A stretch of DNA of 64,000 nt, from contig CP054182.1 of the NCBI GenBank assembly GCA_015709675.1, positions 3,513,448 through 3,577,447 on the forward strand, given 5' to 3'. The DNA comes from Ignavibacteriales bacterium. Its GTDB lineage: Bacteria > Bacteroidota > Ignavibacteria > Ignavibacteriales > Ignavibacteriaceae. The number at the start of each line of letters is the position of its first letter. The stretch's first letter is position 1. The notes below the pieces were generated by a model. It was given only the letters and a program-made list of their open reading frames with translations, was not told where the DNA came from and did not search any database. A program made the translations under genes and the position numbers. Below, one piece after another: positions 16,298-27,020 of the stretch.

Positions 16298-16948
16298 TTA
16301 ATTTATTTCTTTCTTCCTGAAGGGGAAGCCGAATGCAGTGAATAATTCAAAAGCATCTGTATCAGACTTTGCAGAAGTTACAAAGGTGATATCCATACCT
16401 TTAATTTTATTAACCTTATCAACGTTAATTTCAGGGAAAATAATCTGTTCTTTGATACCCAGGGTATAGTTGCCTCTTCCGTCAAATGACTTATCCGGAA
16501 GCCCCTTGAAGTCTCTCACACGCGGAAGTGCGATGTTGAGCAGCCTGTCAAGGAATTCATACATTTTATCTTTGCGCAGAGTAACCATAGCACCGATCGG
16601 CATATTCTCACGAAGTTTGAAATTCGAGATTGCCTTTTTTGACTTTCTGATGCTTGGCTTCTGGCCTGCAATTGCTTCGAGTTCTTTTACTGCCTCTTCC
16701 AAAATTTTCGGATCGGAAACAGCATCACCGAGACCCATATTAATTACAATTTTCTTTAGTACGGGAACCTGCATGATACTCTTGTACCCGAGTTTTTTGT
16801 ACAAGGCCGGTCTGATCTGTTCATTAAATACTCCCTGTAAACGAACAGGAATTTTTACAAATGATTCAGCAGACTGCACAGGTTCTTCGCCAGAGCTCTT
16901 TTCTTCTTTCTTGCTCTTGCTTTCTTTGCGAACTTCTTTTTTTGCCAT
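16298..16948 (-). CDS. rplE: 50S ribosomal protein L5 with N-terminal extension
   Basis: 216 aa. The L5 body starts near residue 38 (F-N-E-Q-I-R-P-A-L) and is complete, with [15 protein letters not shown] and the final D[12 protein letters not shown]. L5 binds 5S rRNA and contacts tRNA in the P site. The first 35 residues are a Lys/Glu/Ser-rich extension not found in the usual protein of about 180 aa. The ATG at 16948 has upstream spacing consistent with a true start, and no internal ATG lies close to the conserved body. Confidence 0.96.
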   Translation of the reverse strand: MAKKEVRKESKSKKEEKSSGEEPVQSAESFVKIPVRLQGVFNEQIRPALYKKLGYKSIMQVPVLKKIVINMGLGDAVSDPKILEEAVKELEAIAGQKPSIRKSKKAISNFKLRENMPIGAMVTLRKDKMYEFLDRLLNIALPRVRDFKGLPDKSFDGRGNYTLGIKEQIIFPEINVDKVNKIKGMDITFVTSAKSDTDAFELFTAFGFPFRKKEIN

Positions 16949-16971
16949 GACTGAAGTAACCTATCTGATTT

Positions 16972-17298
16972 TTACTTTAACATTTCGCCGGATTTTTTGC
17001 TGATCCGGACAAATTTTCTTTTCTTGTTGTCATCACCAAGAATTTCCTGTGAGCCGATTCTTGCTGGTTCACCGGTTTTAGGATCGAGGATCATGACATT
17101 TGACACATTAACCGGGAGTTCCTTTTCAAGGATACCGCCCTGCTGATTGCGCTGTGAAGGTTTGGTGTGTCTCTTTCTCAGATTCACGCCTTCAACAATC
17201 ACTCTTCCCTTTTCAGGGAATACTTTTAATACTTTGCCGGTTTTGCCGCGGTCATTGCCGGCAATTACACGGACGTTATCATTCTTTTTCAGTTTCAT
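16972..17298 (-). CDS. rplX: 50S ribosomal protein L24
   Basis: 108 aa with the KOW motif ([18 protein letters not shown]). It initiates assembly of the large subunit. The N-R-K-R-H-T-K-P-type segment appears here as L-R-K-R-H-T-K-P-S. Preceded by an AGGATATATTACG ribosome-binding context. Confidence 0.97.
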   Translation of the reverse strand: MKLKKNDNVRVIAGNDRGKTGKVLKVFPEKGRVIVEGVNLRKRHTKPSQRNQQGGILEKELPVNVSNVMILDPKTGEPARIGSQEILGDDNKKRKFVRISKKSGEMLK

Positions 17299-17309
17299 CG
17301 TAATATATC

Positions 17310-17678
17310 CTATAAAACTTCAGGTGCTAATGAAACAATCTTCATGAACTGTCTCTCGCGGAGTTCTCTTGCCACGGGTCCGAAAATACGGGTTCCTTTC
17401 GGATCGTTCTGATTGTTAATCAGTACCGCTGCATTCTCATCAAAGCGTATATATGAACCGTCTTTTCTTCTGACTTCTTTTTTGGTTCTTACAATCACCG
17501 CGCGGCTTACTTCGCCTTTTTTTACGGCTCCGTTAGGAAGTGCAGCTTTAACTGACACAACGATGATATCTCCGAGACTTGCATACTGTCTTCCGCTTCC
17601 GCCGAGGACTCTGATACAACGAACTCTTTTTGCTCCGGAGTTGTCTGCGACAACTAAATTGGTTTCCTCTTGAATCAT
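17310..17678 (-). CDS. rplN: 50S ribosomal protein L14
   Basis: 122 aa. [18 protein letters not shown] and the final R[12 protein letters not shown] match L14, which lies at the subunit interface next to L19. First gene of the classical spc segment, 14 nt after rpsQ. Confidence 0.98.
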   Translation of the reverse strand: MIQEETNLVVADNSGAKRVRCIRVLGGSGRQYASLGDIIVVSVKAALPNGAVKKGEVSRAVIVRTKKEVRRKDGSYIRFDENAAVLINNQNDPKGTRIFGPVARELRERQFMKIVSLAPEVL

Positions 17679-17692
17679 CTTACTCCTCCTTC

Positions 17693-17953
17693 CTACTTCG
17701 CTTTCTCAACGATGCTAACCAGGCGCCATCTCTTATTTTTGCTGAGAGGTCTGGTTTCCGCAATCTTTACAGTATCTCCGATGCCGCATTCATTCTTCTC
17801 ATCATGAGCCATGAACTTGGTGGTCTTCTTAAAATATTTTTTATATATCGGATGTGCAACCTGGCGCTCAATAGCCACGGTGATGGTTTTTTCCATCTTA
17901 TTGCTTACCACAACACCGATACGTGTTTTGCGTAATGCTCTTGTATTATCCAT
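17693..17953 (-). CDS. rpsQ: 30S ribosomal protein S17
   Basis: 86 aa OB-fold protein. [19 protein letters not shown] and the K-K-x-x-K-F-M-A-H-D-E segment are typical. Its start overlaps the rpmC stop by 8 nt, which suggests coupled translation. Confidence 0.97.
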   Translation of the reverse strand: MDNTRALRKTRIGVVVSNKMEKTITVAIERQVAHPIYKKYFKKTTKFMAHDEKNECGIGDTVKIAETRPLSKNKRWRLVSIVEKAK

Positions 17954-18155
17954 TACTCTTAGCCTCTTTCGAATTCCGTAATTTTAATTCAGTCATCAGC
18001 CTGGCGATAGTTCTTTTTGTATCACCGAGTTTAGCAGTATTGGTCAACTGTTTCAGAGCATGCGTGAACCGTAAATCTACAAGATTATTCTGTTCGTCTT
18101 CTAATCTTCTTACCAGTTCTTCAGTGGTAAGCTGTCTAATTTCTGATATCTTCAT
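17946..18155 (-). CDS. rpmC: 50S ribosomal protein L29
   Basis: 69 aa, helical. The [10 protein letters not shown] start and the L-R-F-x-H-A-L-K-Q-L-x-N-T segment match L29 at the tunnel exit, where trigger factor and SRP dock near L23. Follows rplP by 2 nt and overlaps rpsQ by 8 nt. Confidence 0.97.
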   Translation of the reverse strand: MKISEIRQLTTEELVRRLEDEQNNLVDLRFTHALKQLTNTAKLGDTKRTIARLMTELKLRNSKEAKSNG

Positions 18156-18157
18156 AA

Positions 18158-18589
18158 CTATGCTTTGGTTTGATTGACTAAGTCTCTTCTGGAAACTATT
18201 TTCGTTTTAATTGGAAGCTTATGACCGCAGTTCTTTAATGCTTCTGCAGCAATTTCAGCGGAAACACCGCCAACTTCAAACATAATGCGGCCCGGCTTTA
18301 CAACAGCAACCCAGAATTCCGGAGCGCCTTTACCTTTACCCATACGTGTTTCAAGCGGCTTTTTAGAAACCGGCTTATCTGGGAAAATTCTTATCCAGAT
18401 CTGACCGTCTCTTTTCATGGCACGTGCAAGTGACACACGGCATGCTTCAATCTGACGGCTGGTAATCCATGCCGGTTCAAGCGCTTTCAGACCATAATCG
18501 CCGAAATCAACATTTGAACCTCTGAAAGCTTTACCGGTTCTGCGTCCGCGGTGTGCTTTACGATATTTAACTCTTTTTGGTAATAACAT
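18158..18589 (-). CDS. rplP: 50S ribosomal protein L16
   Basis: 143 aa. [15 protein letters not shown], the central T-S-R-Q-I-E-A-x-R and the M-G-K-G-K-G segment match L16, which helps position tRNA in the A and P sites. Confidence 0.98.
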   Translation of the reverse strand: MLLPKRVKYRKAHRGRRTGKAFRGSNVDFGDYGLKALEPAWITSRQIEACRVSLARAMKRDGQIWIRIFPDKPVSKKPLETRMGKGKGAPEFWVAVVKPGRIMFEVGGVSAEIAAEALKNCGHKLPIKTKIVSRRDLVNQTKA

Positions 18590-18604
18590 TTAAATCTCCG
18601 TAGA

Positions 18605-19246
18605 TTAATCTGATGCTTTCTTGCCGAGAATTTCTCCGCGGCAAATCCAAACCTTAATTCCGATGGAACCGTAAACGGTTTCAGCTCTTCCGTAAGCAAA
18701 GTCAATGTCAGAACGGAGTGTATGAAGAGGAATCTTTCCTTCTTTATACTGGTCGGTACGGGCAATTTCCGCGCCGCCTAATCTGCCTGAGCACATAACC
18801 TTGATTCCGTCTGCACCGCTGCGCATTGCAGCGCTGATTGCCTGCTTCATTGCTCTTCTGTAGGAAACTCTTTTTTCCAGCTGCTGGGCAATGTTATCTG
18901 CAACCAGGATTGCATCCTGTTCAGGTTTTTTATTTTCAGTAATCTGAATTTTTACATCTTTTTCAGTAAGTGACTTAAGCTCTTTTTCAATCTTGTTGAT
19001 CTCTTCTCCGCCGCGGCCGATAACAACGCCAGGACGTGAAGTATTGATGTTAACAACAATATTCTTTGAAGTTCTTTCAATAATGATTCTTGAAATTCCA
19101 GCTTTCTCAAGTCTGCTCTTAATGTAACTGCGGAGCTTATCATCTTCCAGCAGTTTTCCGGTGTAGGATTTCTTTTCGAACCAGTTTGATTCCCAGCCTC
19201 TGTTAATTCCTACTCTGAATCCGATCGGGTGTGTTTTCTGTCCCAA
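18605..19246 (-). CDS. rpsC: 30S ribosomal protein S3 (TTG start)
   Basis: 213 aa with an N-terminal KH domain (V-V-I-G-R-G-G-E-E-I) and a C-terminal S3 domain ending after G-I-K-V-W-I-C-R-G-E-I-L-G. S3 lines the mRNA entry channel. The start is TTG at 19246, giving the conserved M-G-Q-K-T-H-P-I-G-F-R; the SD-like AGGAG lies just upstream. Confidence 0.97.
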   Translation of the reverse strand: MGQKTHPIGFRVGINRGWESNWFEKKSYTGKLLEDDKLRSYIKSRLEKAGISRIIIERTSKNIVVNINTSRPGVVIGRGGEEINKIEKELKSLTEKDVKIQITENKKPEQDAILVADNIAQQLEKRVSYRRAMKQAISAAMRSGADGIKVMCSGRLGGAEIARTDQYKEGKIPLHTLRSDIDFAYGRAETVYGSIGIKVWICRGEILGKKASD

Positions 19247-19256
19247 GTTATACTCC

Positions 19257-19601
19257 TTACACTTCTTCTACAACGATGGTTAAATGGCAGGATCTTTTAC
19301 GAATCCTGTATGCTCTGCCCATCGGTGCGGGAGAAATCCTCTTCATCGTGGGTCCCTGATCTACGAATGCTTCCTTGACGACAACATTTGCTGTATCAAT
19401 CCTGGTTGAGCCCTGATCATTATTAAGGAGATTTGCAACAGCAGATCTTAAAACTTTTTCTGCGGTTTTAGCTGCATGTTTGGGCTGAAAGTGCAACACT
19501 TCCAGAGCTTTCTCAACATTCATTCCGCGTACCAGATCAATAACCAGTCTCATCTTTCTGGGTGATGAGGGTATAAATCTGCAAACAGCTTTTGCTTTCA
19601 T
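19257..19601 (-). CDS. rplV: 50S ribosomal protein L22
   Basis: 114 aa. R-x-I-P-x-S-P-R-K-M-R-L-V-I-D-L-V-R-G and the long beta-hairpin ending in P-R-A-x-G-R-A-Y-x-I-R-K-R (here P-A-P-M-G-R-A-Y-R-I-R-K-R) match L22, whose loop lines the exit tunnel. Confidence 0.98.
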   Translation of the reverse strand: MKAKAVCRFIPSSPRKMRLVIDLVRGMNVEKALEVLHFQPKHAAKTAEKVLRSAVANLLNNDQGSTRIDTANVVVKEAFVDQGPTMKRISPAPMGRAYRIRKRSCHLTIVVEEV

Positions 19602-19620
19602 TTACTCTGAATCCTCTGTC

Positions 19621-19908
19621 TTATTTTGCTTTTGAAGCCTTCTCGGCTTTGGTGCCGGGATGAGCTCTGAAAATTCTTGTTGGTGAAAATTCACCTAATT
19701 TATGACCTACCATATTTTCTGTTACAAAAACAGGGATCATTTTATTACCATTATGAACAGCAATCGTATGGCCTACAAAATCCGGGTGGATTGTTGAAGA
19801 GCGTGACCAGGTCTTAATGATCTTCTTCTGACCCTGCTTGTTCATCGCATTGATTTTTGCGAGTAACTTCAAATCAATATATGGACCTTTTTTTACCGAT
19901 CTTGGCAT
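19621..19908 (-). CDS. rpsS: 30S ribosomal protein S19
   Basis: 95 aa. [21 protein letters not shown]-x-P-x-F-V-G and [11 protein letters not shown] match S19 in the head of the small subunit. The C-terminus is short and lysine-rich. Confidence 0.98.
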   Translation of the reverse strand: MPRSVKKGPYIDLKLLAKINAMNKQGQKKIIKTWSRSSTIHPDFVGHTIAVHNGNKMIPVFVTENMVGHKLGEFSPTRIFRAHPGTKAEKASKAK

Positions 19909-19919
19909 AGTTTACTCTG

Positions 19920-20744
19920 TTACTTCCTGCGTTTGATAATATATTTGTTCGATTCGTTCTTCGGCTTTCTGGTTTTCAGTCCTTTTGCCTTCTGACCCCA
20001 TGGAGATACTGGATGACCACCGCCTGAAGTTTTACCTTCACCGCCGCCCATCGGGTGATCTACCGGGTTACGGGCAACACCTCTTGAAAGAGGACGCTTT
20101 CCGAGCCATCTTCTTCTGCCGGCTTTACCAAGACTGATGTTTTCGTGCTCTGAGTTTCCTACTGATCCGTAAGTAGCCATACAATCAAGACTGACCATTC
20201 TTACTTCACCTGAAGGAAGTTTAATCTGAGCCATATCGCCGTCTTTACCGATGAACTGAACAGCACATCCTGCTGATCTTCCGAGCTGGCCGCCTTTCTT
20301 TGGCTTCATTTCAACATTGTGAATAAAGCTTCCGAGAGGCATTTCTCTCAGAGGAAGAGCATTGCCTACTTTAATATCAACGCCTGAACCTGCAATTACC
20401 GTATCGCCAACCTTCAGACCGGTGGGGGCAAGTATATATCTCTTGTCACCATCCTTGTAGAATAACAGCGCTATACGTGAAGAACGGTTCGGATCATATT
20501 CAATTGCCTTTACCAGAGCCGGAACACCAAACTTGTCGCGTTTGAAGTCAATCATTCTGTACTGACGTTTGTGTCCGCCTCCTCTGTGGCGTGAAGTGAT
20601 TCTGCCGAGGTTATTTCTTCCGCCTGATTTGCTCAGCGGTGCAAGCAGTGACTTCTCGGGCACGGTCTTTGTGATTTCCTCAAATGTATAATTTGAGCGG
20701 AATCTGCTGCCGGGAGTCGTCGGATTTAATTTTTTAATTGGCAT
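19920..20744 (-). CDS. rplB: 50S ribosomal protein L2
   Basis: 274 aa, normal length. The conserved P-H-N-V-E-type segment (F-I-H-N-V-E-M-K-P), G-R-S-A-G-x-x-A-Q and the V-R-G-V-A-M-N-P-type loop, here [18 protein letters not shown], with the histidine important for peptidyl transfer. Note that the usual A-M-N-P is A-R-N-P here. Confidence 0.98.
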   Translation of the reverse strand: MPIKKLNPTTPGSRFRSNYTFEEITKTVPEKSLLAPLSKSGGRNNLGRITSRHRGGGHKRQYRMIDFKRDKFGVPALVKAIEYDPNRSSRIALLFYKDGDKRYILAPTGLKVGDTVIAGSGVDIKVGNALPLREMPLGSFIHNVEMKPKKGGQLGRSAGCAVQFIGKDGDMAQIKLPSGEVRMVSLDCMATYGSVGNSEHENISLGKAGRRRWLGKRPLSRGVARNPVDHPMGGGEGKTSGGGHPVSPWGQKAKGLKTRKPKNESNKYIIKRRK

Positions 20745-20772
20745 GTACTGCTCCTAATTCCTGCTTCGTCTC

Positions 20773-21072
20773 TTAAACTTGTTCGTAAAGATTAATCGTC
20801 TGGTCCTTCTTCAGGGTGACGTATGCTTTCTTATAACGGGCTGTGCTGCCGGAAAATCTTCCGCTTTTACGGAACTGGGATTTAATCTTGCCTTTATATT
20901 TAATCGTTTTTACCGATTCAACTTCTACGTTGTATTTCTTTTCAACTGCTTTGGCAATTTCAATCTTGTTCGCGCTGTAATCCACCACAAAGCCGTATTT
21001 CGGGTCTTTTTCATCGGTGGACATCTTTGTTACTTTTTCAGTATATAAAGGTTTAATGAGTATGCGTACCAT
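20773..21072 (-). CDS. rplW: 50S ribosomal protein L23
   Basis: 99 aa. I-K-P-L-Y-T-E-K-V at the start and the Y-x-F-x-V-x-x-x-A-N-K-I-E-I-A-K-A-V-E core match L23, the tunnel-exit docking site for SRP and trigger factor. Its ATG overlaps the rplD stop by one base (TAATG). Confidence 0.97.
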   Translation of the reverse strand: MVRILIKPLYTEKVTKMSTDEKDPKYGFVVDYSANKIEIAKAVEKKYNVEVESVKTIKYKGKIKSQFRKSGRFSGSTARYKKAYVTLKKDQTINLYEQV

Positions 21073-21725
21073 TATTCAGCGCTCCTTTTTCCTGCACCGG
21101 CCATTTTCTCATTCAAAGCGAGAATTGCGCTCTTCTGATATATAACAACCTGGTTGTTCAGTATATCATAGGTTGCAGCTTTTTCTGATTCCATGACCTG
21201 TACTTTTGCGATATTTCTGCCGGAACGGTAGATTTTATCATTCTTGCCGTTTGTCAGAAAAAGAATTTTCTTTCCGGAAACTTTCAGCTTCTCAAGAATC
21301 TCATTAAAATTCTGAGTCTTATAACCCGGAAGCTCAAAATCTTCAACAACCATCAGCTGCTGATCCTGAACTTTATAAGAGAGAGCAGATGCTTTTGCAA
21401 GCGCTTTCACTTTTTTGTTCAGATCCTGGCGATGATCTCTCGGCTTAGGACCAAAAATGGTACCGCCGCCAACCCAGAGTGGTGATCTGGTTGTACCTGC
21501 TCTGGCTCCGCCTTTACCTTTCTGCTTCCATGGCTTTTTACCGCCGCCGCTAACTTCGCTTCTTTCCTTTGCCTTGCTTGTTCCCTGACGCTGATTTGCA
21601 AGGAACTGCTTTACGGAAAGATAGATAGCGTGATCATTTGGCTTCTCAAGTGAGAATACTGCGTCTGACAGATCAACTTTTTCTCCTGTCAGCGTACCGT
21701 CTATTTTATAAACATCTAACTGCAT
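21072..21725 (-). CDS. rplD: 50S ribosomal protein L4
   Basis: 217 aa. The extended loop (R-Q-G-T-S-K-A-K-E-R-S-E-V-S-G-G-G-K-K-P-W-x-Q-K-G-x-G-x-A-R) lines the exit tunnel. In E. coli L4 also regulates the S10 operon; no matching leader hairpin was identified here. Confidence 0.98.
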   Translation of the reverse strand: MQLDVYKIDGTLTGEKVDLSDAVFSLEKPNDHAIYLSVKQFLANQRQGTSKAKERSEVSGGGKKPWKQKGKGGARAGTTRSPLWVGGGTIFGPKPRDHRQDLNKKVKALAKASALSYKVQDQQLMVVEDFELPGYKTQNFNEILEKLKVSGKKILFLTNGKNDKIYRSGRNIAKVQVMESEKAATYDILNNQVVIYQKSAILALNEKMAGAGKRSAE

Positions 21726-21732
21726 TGCAAAA

Positions 21733-22359
21733 TCAACTTGTTTTAATTATTTCAACGATTGAATTCACTGCACCAGGAATAGCACCTTTTACAAAGATGA
21801 GATTCTTATCTGCAACTACTTTAACAACCTTCAGATTACGAACGGTAACATTCTCATGTCCCATTCTTCCGGCCATTCTCTGACCTTTGAATACTCTTGA
21901 AGGATAGGATGAAGCACCAACCGAACCGGGAGCTCTGAGACGATCGCTCTGACCGTGTGTTGTGCCGCCGACACCGCCGAAGCCATGTCTCTTCATAACA
22001 CCCTGAAAGCCTTTGCCTTTGCTCTTTCCTTTGACTTTTACTTTGTCGCCTTCCTTAAAGAGTTCGGCTGTTACATCGTCACCAATTTTGAGCGAATTCG
22101 GGTTACCGGATCTGAATTCTTTTACGACCTGAAATGCCGGTAATCCGTTCTTTTTATAATAAGCTTTTGTAGGATTGGGAAGATTTTTCTCTTTCCTCTC
22201 TCCGAAACCGATGGTCAGCGCTTCGTAACCATCTGTTTCCGCCGTTCTGAGACGGACAACTTTACAAGGCCCAGCCTGTATTACAGTAACAGGTATGATT
22301 GCACCATTACTGTCGAAGATGCTGGACATTCCTAATTTTTTACCTAATAAACCGTTCAT
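21733..22359 (-). CDS. rplC: 50S ribosomal protein L3
   Basis: 208 aa. [10 protein letters not shown] at the start and the [14 protein letters not shown] loop, followed by H-G-x-S-D-R-x-R-A-P-G-S-V-G, match L3, whose loop reaches the peptidyl-transferase centre. Confidence 0.98.
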   Translation of the reverse strand: MNGLLGKKLGMSSIFDSNGAIIPVTVIQAGPCKVVRLRTAETDGYEALTIGFGERKEKNLPNPTKAYYKKNGLPAFQVVKEFRSGNPNSLKIGDDVTAELFKEGDKVKVKGKSKGKGFQGVMKRHGFGGVGGTTHGQSDRLRAPGSVGASSYPSRVFKGQRMAGRMGHENVTVRNLKVVKVVADKNLIFVKGAIPGAVNSIVEIIKTS

Positions 22360-22375
22360 CTTTTCTCCGAAGACT

Positions 22376-22687
22376 CTATGTTAACTTTATCTCGATATCC
22401 ACACCGGCAGGTATATCAAGTTTGCCGAGAGCATCAATAGTTTTTGAATTAGAGTTGGAAATATCAATTATTCTTTTGTGAATACTTAATTGAAATTGTT
22501 CTCTGGATTTTTTATCAACATGGGGAGAACGGTTAACTGTAAAAATCGTCTTCTTCGTGGGAAGCGGAATTGGTCCGTTAACCACGGCAGCTGTCATCTC
22601 AACAGTTTTGATGATCTTCTCACATGATTTGTCGATCAGTGTATGATCGTATGACTTTAATTTAATTCTGATATTAGAACCAGCCAA
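22376..22687 (-). CDS. rpsJ: 30S ribosomal protein S10 (TTG start)
   Basis: 103 aa. [19 protein letters not shown] and the R-x-x-H-x-R-x-I-D-I region match S10 (NusE), which also joins antitermination complexes with NusB. The start is TTG at 22687, preceded by a strong AAGGAG. First gene of the S10 operon, separated from tuf by a terminator-like hairpin. Confidence 0.97.
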   Translation of the reverse strand: MAGSNIRIKLKSYDHTLIDKSCEKIIKTVEMTAAVVNGPIPLPTKKTIFTVNRSPHVDKKSREQFQLSIHKRIIDISNSNSKTIDALGKLDIPAGVDIEIKLT

Positions 22688-22711
22688 TTTGAAATTCTCC
22701 TTGTTGAATAA

Positions 22712-22742
22712 AGAAACAAAAAGGGAGGTGAAACTCCCTTCT
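22712..22742 (-). terminator. Terminator or attenuator between tuf and rpsJ
   Basis: Stem AAGGGAG/CTCCCTT with loop TTTCAC, followed on the minus strand by TTTGTTTC after the stem's own TT. It lies in the 75-nt gap before the S10 operon. Full termination would require an S10 promoter downstream of it, which is not seen, so partial attenuation is more likely. Confidence 0.7.
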
Positions 22743-22752
22743 TGTTTTCAGT

Positions 22753-22760
22753 CAAATATA
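22753..22760 (-). promoter_or_regulatory. Possible -7 promoter element before rpsJ
   Basis: TATATTTG on the minus strand just after the tuf stop. It matches TAnnTTTG but has no TTG at the -33 position and lies upstream of the tuf-rpsJ hairpin. Confidence 0.3.
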
Positions 22761-22762
22761 TC

Positions 22763-23968
22763 TTATTCGATAATTTTGGTTACTACGCCTGAACCTACGG
22801 TTCTTCCGCCTTCACGGATAGCGAAGCGAAGCTTCTCTTCCATAGCGATGGTTCCGATAAGTTCAATTGACAGTTTTACTGTTTCACCAGGCATTACAAC
22901 CTGCATTCCTTCAGGAAGGGTAGCAACACCGGTAACGTCGGTAGTTCTGAAATAGAACTGAGGTCTGTAACCGTTAGCGAACGGAGTATGTCTTCCGCCT
23001 TCTTCTTTGGACAGGATATATACTTCGCCTTCAAACTTCTTGTGAGGGGTAATTGAACCCGGCTTAGCGAGAACCATTCCTCTTTCGATTTCATTTTTGT
23101 CAACGCCTCTGAGCAGCAGACCTGCATTATCACCAGCCTGAGCTGAATCAAGTTCTTTACGGAACATTTCGATACCGGTAACAACAGTCTTCTTGTGAGC
23201 GCCAAGACCGATCAGTTCAACTTCTTCACCGATCTTTACGGTTCCTCTTTCAACTCTACCGGTTGATACGGTTCCGCGGCCGGTGATTGAGAATACGTCT
23301 TCCACAGGCATAAGGAACGGTTTGTCCATTGCTCTTTCAGGAATCGGTACATATCTGTCAACTGCATCCATCAGATCCCAGATGCACTGATATCTTGGAT
23401 CGTCAACAGGAGCGTTAGCTGAACCTGCATCAAGAGCATGAAGCGCTGAACCGCGAATGAATGGAATATCATCGCCAGGGAATTCATACTTTGAAAGGAT
23501 TTCTCTTAATTCCATTTCAACCAGGTCGAGGAGTTCAGGATCGTCAACTGCATCCACTTTGTTCATGAATACAACGATTCTTGGTACACCTACCTGACGT
23601 GCAAGGAGGATATGTTCTTTGGTCTGTGGCATCGCACCGTCAGTAGCAGCTACAACGAGAATAGCTCCGTCCATCTGAGCAGCACCGGTGATCATGTTCT
23701 TCACATAGTCAGCGTGACCCGGGCAGTCTACGTGTGCATAGTGTCTTGCTTCGGTTGCATACTCAACGTGAGCGGTTGCAATGGTAATACCTCTTTCTCT
23801 TTCTTCAGGGGCATTATCAATTGAGTCAAATGTTCTAACCTGAGCATAACCTTTACGGGCAAGAGCCATGGTAATTGCTGCGGTTAAGGTTGTCTTTCCA
23901 TGGTCAACGTGGCCGATTGTACCAATGTTCACATGGGGTTTACTGCGGTCAAATTTTTCTTTTGCCAT
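22763..23968 (-). CDS. tuf: Translation elongation factor Tu
   Basis: 401 aa. G1 [10 protein letters not shown]2 region R-G-I-T-I-A-T, G3 D-C-P-G-H-A-D-Y, G4 N-K-x-D and the two beta-barrel domains are complete. It carries aminoacyl-tRNA to the ribosome. One copy is seen in the window; whether a second exists elsewhere is unknown. Compared with E. coli it has a small insertion in the G domain ([12 protein letters not shown] region). Confidence 0.99.
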   Translation of the reverse strand: MAKEKFDRSKPHVNIGTIGHVDHGKTTLTAAITMALARKGYAQVRTFDSIDNAPEERERGITIATAHVEYATEARHYAHVDCPGHADYVKNMITGAAQMDGAILVVAATDGAMPQTKEHILLARQVGVPRIVVFMNKVDAVDDPELLDLVEMELREILSKYEFPGDDIPFIRGSALHALDAGSANAPVDDPRYQCIWDLMDAVDRYVPIPERAMDKPFLMPVEDVFSITGRGTVSTGRVERGTVKIGEEVELIGLGAHKKTVVTGIEMFRKELDSAQAGDNAGLLLRGVDKNEIERGMVLAKPGSITPHKKFEGEVYILSKEEGGRHTPFANGYRPQFYFRTTDVTGVATLPEGMQVVMPGETVKLSIELIGTIAMEEKLRFAIREGGRTVGSGVVTKIIE

Positions 23969-23995
23969 TAATGTATCTCCTTAAGTTAAAATCTA

Positions 23996-26095
23996 TTATG
24001 CGTTAACTGCTTTTTTACCAGATGACTTTTCTGCAATTTCTTCAGCCAGTGACTTCGGAACTTCAGAGTAATGAGAGAACTGCATGCTGTAGATCGCTCT
24101 TCCCTGTGTCATTGATCTGAGTACGGTTGCATAACCGAACATCTCTGAAAGTGGAACAAGTGCTTTAATTACCTGAGCATCTTTTCTTGCGGTAAATCCT
24201 TCGATTCTGCCTCTGCGTGAGTTAAGGTCTCCCATAACATCTCCGAGGTATTCTTCCGGAGTTACTACTTCGACGCTCATGGTCGGCTCCAGAAGTACTG
24301 GCTTTGCTTTACGTGCACCTTCTTTGAAGCCAATTGAGCCGGCAACTTTGAATGAAAGCTCATCTGAGTCCACATCGTGATATGAACCGTCATAAATTTT
24401 AACTTTCACGTCAACAACCGGGAAGCCGGCGATAACACCGTTTCTCATTGCTTCCTGCACACCTGCTGATACTGCAGGCACATATTCTTTTGGCACAACA
24501 CCGCCGACAATACCGTTGGTGAACTCGTAACCTTTACCCGGTTCGTTCGGTGAAATCTCAAGCCATACATGGCCGTATTTACCGCGTCCGCCGGACTGTT
24601 TTACAAATTTACCTTCTGCATTTACCGTGGTTGTAATGGTTTCTCTGTAAGCAACCTGAGGTTTACCAACATTTGCTTCTACTTTAAATTCTCTCTTCAT
24701 TCTGTCAACCAGGATTTCCAGATGAAGTTCACCCATACCAGCGATAAGGGTCTGACCGGTTTCTTCGTTGGTCGAAACTCTGAATGTCGGATCTTCATCA
24801 GAAAGCTTCTGAAGAGAATCTGAAAGTCTGTCCTGATCAGCTTTGGTTTTGGGTTCAATGGCAATTTCAATAACCGGTTCTGGGAATACCATCTTCTCCA
24901 TGATTACCGGATCGTCTTCCAGACAGAGTGTATCACCGGTTCTGGTGAACTTGAGACCAACTGCAGCGGCGATATCACCGGCGCGTACTTCTGAAATCTC
25001 TTCTCTGTGGTTTGCATGCATCTGCAGCAGACGCGAAATTCTTTCTTTTTTTCCGCTGATTGAATTGTATATATAAGAACCAGCGTTCAGTTTTCCTGAA
25101 TATACTCTGAAGAAGGTGAGCTTCCCTACAAACGGATCGTTCATGATCTTGAATGCAAGAGCTGTAAACTTTTCATCTTCAGCAACTTTTCTTTTTACGA
25201 CATCATTAATGTTTACATGATGCGCTTCAATTTCACCTGCATCAACCGGCGCAGGAAGGAATTCAACTACTGCGTCAAGCAGTCTCTGAACACCTTTATT
25301 CTTAAATGATGATCCGCAGAGAACAGGAATAATTTTACCCTGAATGGTCGCTTTGCGAAGCACTGAGGTAATCTCAAGATCTGAGATATCCTGGCCTTCA
25401 AGATATTTTTCGAGAAGGGTATCATCTACATCAGATACTGCTTCGAGCATCTGTGTTCTGTATTTTGTGGCTACCTCTTCCAGATCGTGCGGAATAGCAA
25501 TTTCGTCAAATGTTGTGCCCTGTGTTTCAGCATGATACATACGGGCTTTATATTTAATCAGATCAACTTCACCGGCAAACATATCACCTTCTCCGATCGG
25601 GAGAGTTACAGGGATAGCGTTTGCACCGAGGCGCTCTCTGATCATTGAGAGGGCATTATAAAAATCTGCACCAATACGGTCCATCTTATTGATGAATGCA
25701 ATTCTTGGCACATTATATTTGTCTGCCTGTCTCCATACTGTTTCAGACTGAGGTTCAACACCGCCGACCGCGCAGAAAAGCGCAACAGCTCCGTCGAGGA
25801 TACGGAGAGATCTTTCAACCTCTACGGTAAAATCAACGTGACCCGGGGTGTCAATAATGTTAATCTGATGATTGTTCCAGAAACAGGTGGTAGCAGCGGA
25901 AGTAATAGTAATACCGCGCTCTTTTTCCTGTTCCATCCAGTCCATCGTAGCAGCACCGTCATGAACTTCACCAAGGCGATGCAGCTTTCCTGTATAGAAA
26001 AGAATTCGCTCGGTTGTAGTAGTCTTACCCGCATCAATGTGAGCCATGATGCCGATATTTCTTACTTTATCAATTGGTGTTGAAGTTTTAGCCAT
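23996..26095 (-). CDS. fusA: Translation elongation factor G
   Basis: 699 aa. The GTPase domain with [21 protein letters not shown] and N-K-M-D-R is followed by domains II-V, with the domain IV loop motif Y-H-D-V-D-S (here [10 protein letters not shown]). It drives ribosomal translocation. Between rpsG and tuf as in the str operon. Confidence 0.99.
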   Translation of the reverse strand: MAKTSTPIDKVRNIGIMAHIDAGKTTTTERILFYTGKLHRLGEVHDGAATMDWMEQEKERGITITSAATTCFWNNHQINIIDTPGHVDFTVEVERSLRILDGAVALFCAVGGVEPQSETVWRQADKYNVPRIAFINKMDRIGADFYNALSMIRERLGANAIPVTLPIGEGDMFAGEVDLIKYKARMYHAETQGTTFDEIAIPHDLEEVATKYRTQMLEAVSDVDDTLLEKYLEGQDISDLEITSVLRKATIQGKIIPVLCGSSFKNKGVQRLLDAVVEFLPAPVDAGEIEAHHVNINDVVKRKVAEDEKFTALAFKIMNDPFVGKLTFFRVYSGKLNAGSYIYNSISGKKERISRLLQMHANHREEISEVRAGDIAAAVGLKFTRTGDTLCLEDDPVIMEKMVFPEPVIEIAIEPKTKADQDRLSDSLQKLSDEDPTFRVSTNEETGQTLIAGMGELHLEILVDRMKREFKVEANVGKPQVAYRETITTTVNAEGKFVKQSGGRGKYGHVWLEISPNEPGKGYEFTNGIVGGVVPKEYVPAVSAGVQEAMRNGVIAGFPVVDVKVKIYDGSYHDVDSDELSFKVAGSIGFKEGARKAKPVLLEPTMSVEVVTPEEYLGDVMGDLNSRRGRIEGFTARKDAQVIKALVPLSEMFGYATVLRSMTQGRAIYSMQFSHYSEVPKSLAEEIAEKSSGKKAVNA

Positions 26096-26131
26096 CTAAT
26101 CGTTAATCCTGATTCTTCTTATATCTGTCTA

Positions 26132-26599
26132 TTACCACTTAAAGTGAGCAAAAGCTTTATTAGCTTCAGCCATTCTGTGGGTATCTTCTTTCTTTTTAAC
26201 TGCGGAACCTTCGCCATTGTGAGCAGCAACCAGTTCACCCGCTAATTTTGCAGGGAATGATTTCTCATTTCTCGCGCGGGAATATTCTCTTAACCATCTG
26301 AAAGCGAGTGCAAGACGTCTTTCCGGACGTACTTCCATCGGAACCTGATAGGTCGCGCCGCCAACTCTGCGGCTTCTCACTTCGATTACCGGAGAGATAT
26401 TAGCAATTGCTTTCTTAAAAACTTCAATGCCGGGTTTTTTAGTCTTTTCTTCAGCCAGTCTGAAAGCTTCATATACTGCATTAGCCGCGGTAATTCTTTT
26501 ACCGTCATACATAACAGCATTGATAAATTTTGCAACCCAGAGGTCATTATACTTTGCATCCGGGAGTAAATATCGTTTTTCGGCTCGTTTTTTTCTCAT
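26132..26599 (-). CDS. rpsG: 30S ribosomal protein S7
   Basis: 155 aa. Nucleates assembly of the 30S head. The G-G-A-T-Y-Q-V-P-M-E-V segment and the R-x-L-A-L-R-W-L-type helix (L-A-L-A-F-R-W-L-R-E-Y-S-R) are typical. Two bases after the rpsL stop. In E. coli S7 represses the str operon. Confidence 0.98.
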   Translation of the reverse strand: MRKKRAEKRYLLPDAKYNDLWVAKFINAVMYDGKRITAANAVYEAFRLAEEKTKKPGIEVFKKAIANISPVIEVRSRRVGGATYQVPMEVRPERRLALAFRWLREYSRARNEKSFPAKLAGELVAAHNGEGSAVKKKEDTHRMAEANKAFAHFKW

Positions 26600-26601
26600 A
26601 C

Positions 26602-26979
26602 TTATTTAGCTTTTGGTTTCTTAGCACCGTATTTGGAGCGGGCCTGTTTTCTGTCCTGCACACCGCTGGTATCTAACGTACCGCGAATGATGTGATAACG
26701 AACGCCAGGGAGATCTTTCACTCTTCCGCCTCTGATGAGAACGATAGAGTGCTCCTGAAGGTTGTGTCCTTCACCCGGTATGTAGGCCGTTACCTCTATG
26801 TGATTTGTTAATCGTACTCTGGCAACCTTACGAAGAGCTGAATTTGGCTTCTTCGGGGTAGTTGTGTAAACTCTCGTACAGACACCTCTGCGCTGAGGGC
26901 AGGCATCCAAAGCCGGAGCTTTGTTCTTGCTCTTTACAACAACTCTGCCTTTTCTGACTAGCTGATTAATCGTAGGCAC
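26602..26979 (-). CDS. rpsL: 30S ribosomal protein S12
   Basis: 125 aa. Decoding-centre protein; the streptomycin-related loops [11 protein letters not shown] and [12 protein letters not shown] are intact, with the wild-type lysines in both. The start is GTG at 26979 with an upstream AGGA. A good promoter lies about 45 nt upstream. Confidence 0.98.
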   Translation of the reverse strand: MPTINQLVRKGRVVVKSKNKAPALDACPQRRGVCTRVYTTTPKKPNSALRKVARVRLTNHIEVTAYIPGEGHNLQEHSIVLIRGGRVKDLPGVRYHIIRGTLDTSGVQDRKQARSKYGAKKPKAK

Positions 26980-27020
26980 AAATATCCTCGTTTTGTCAAT
27001 GTCAAAAAAAATTCAGACTT

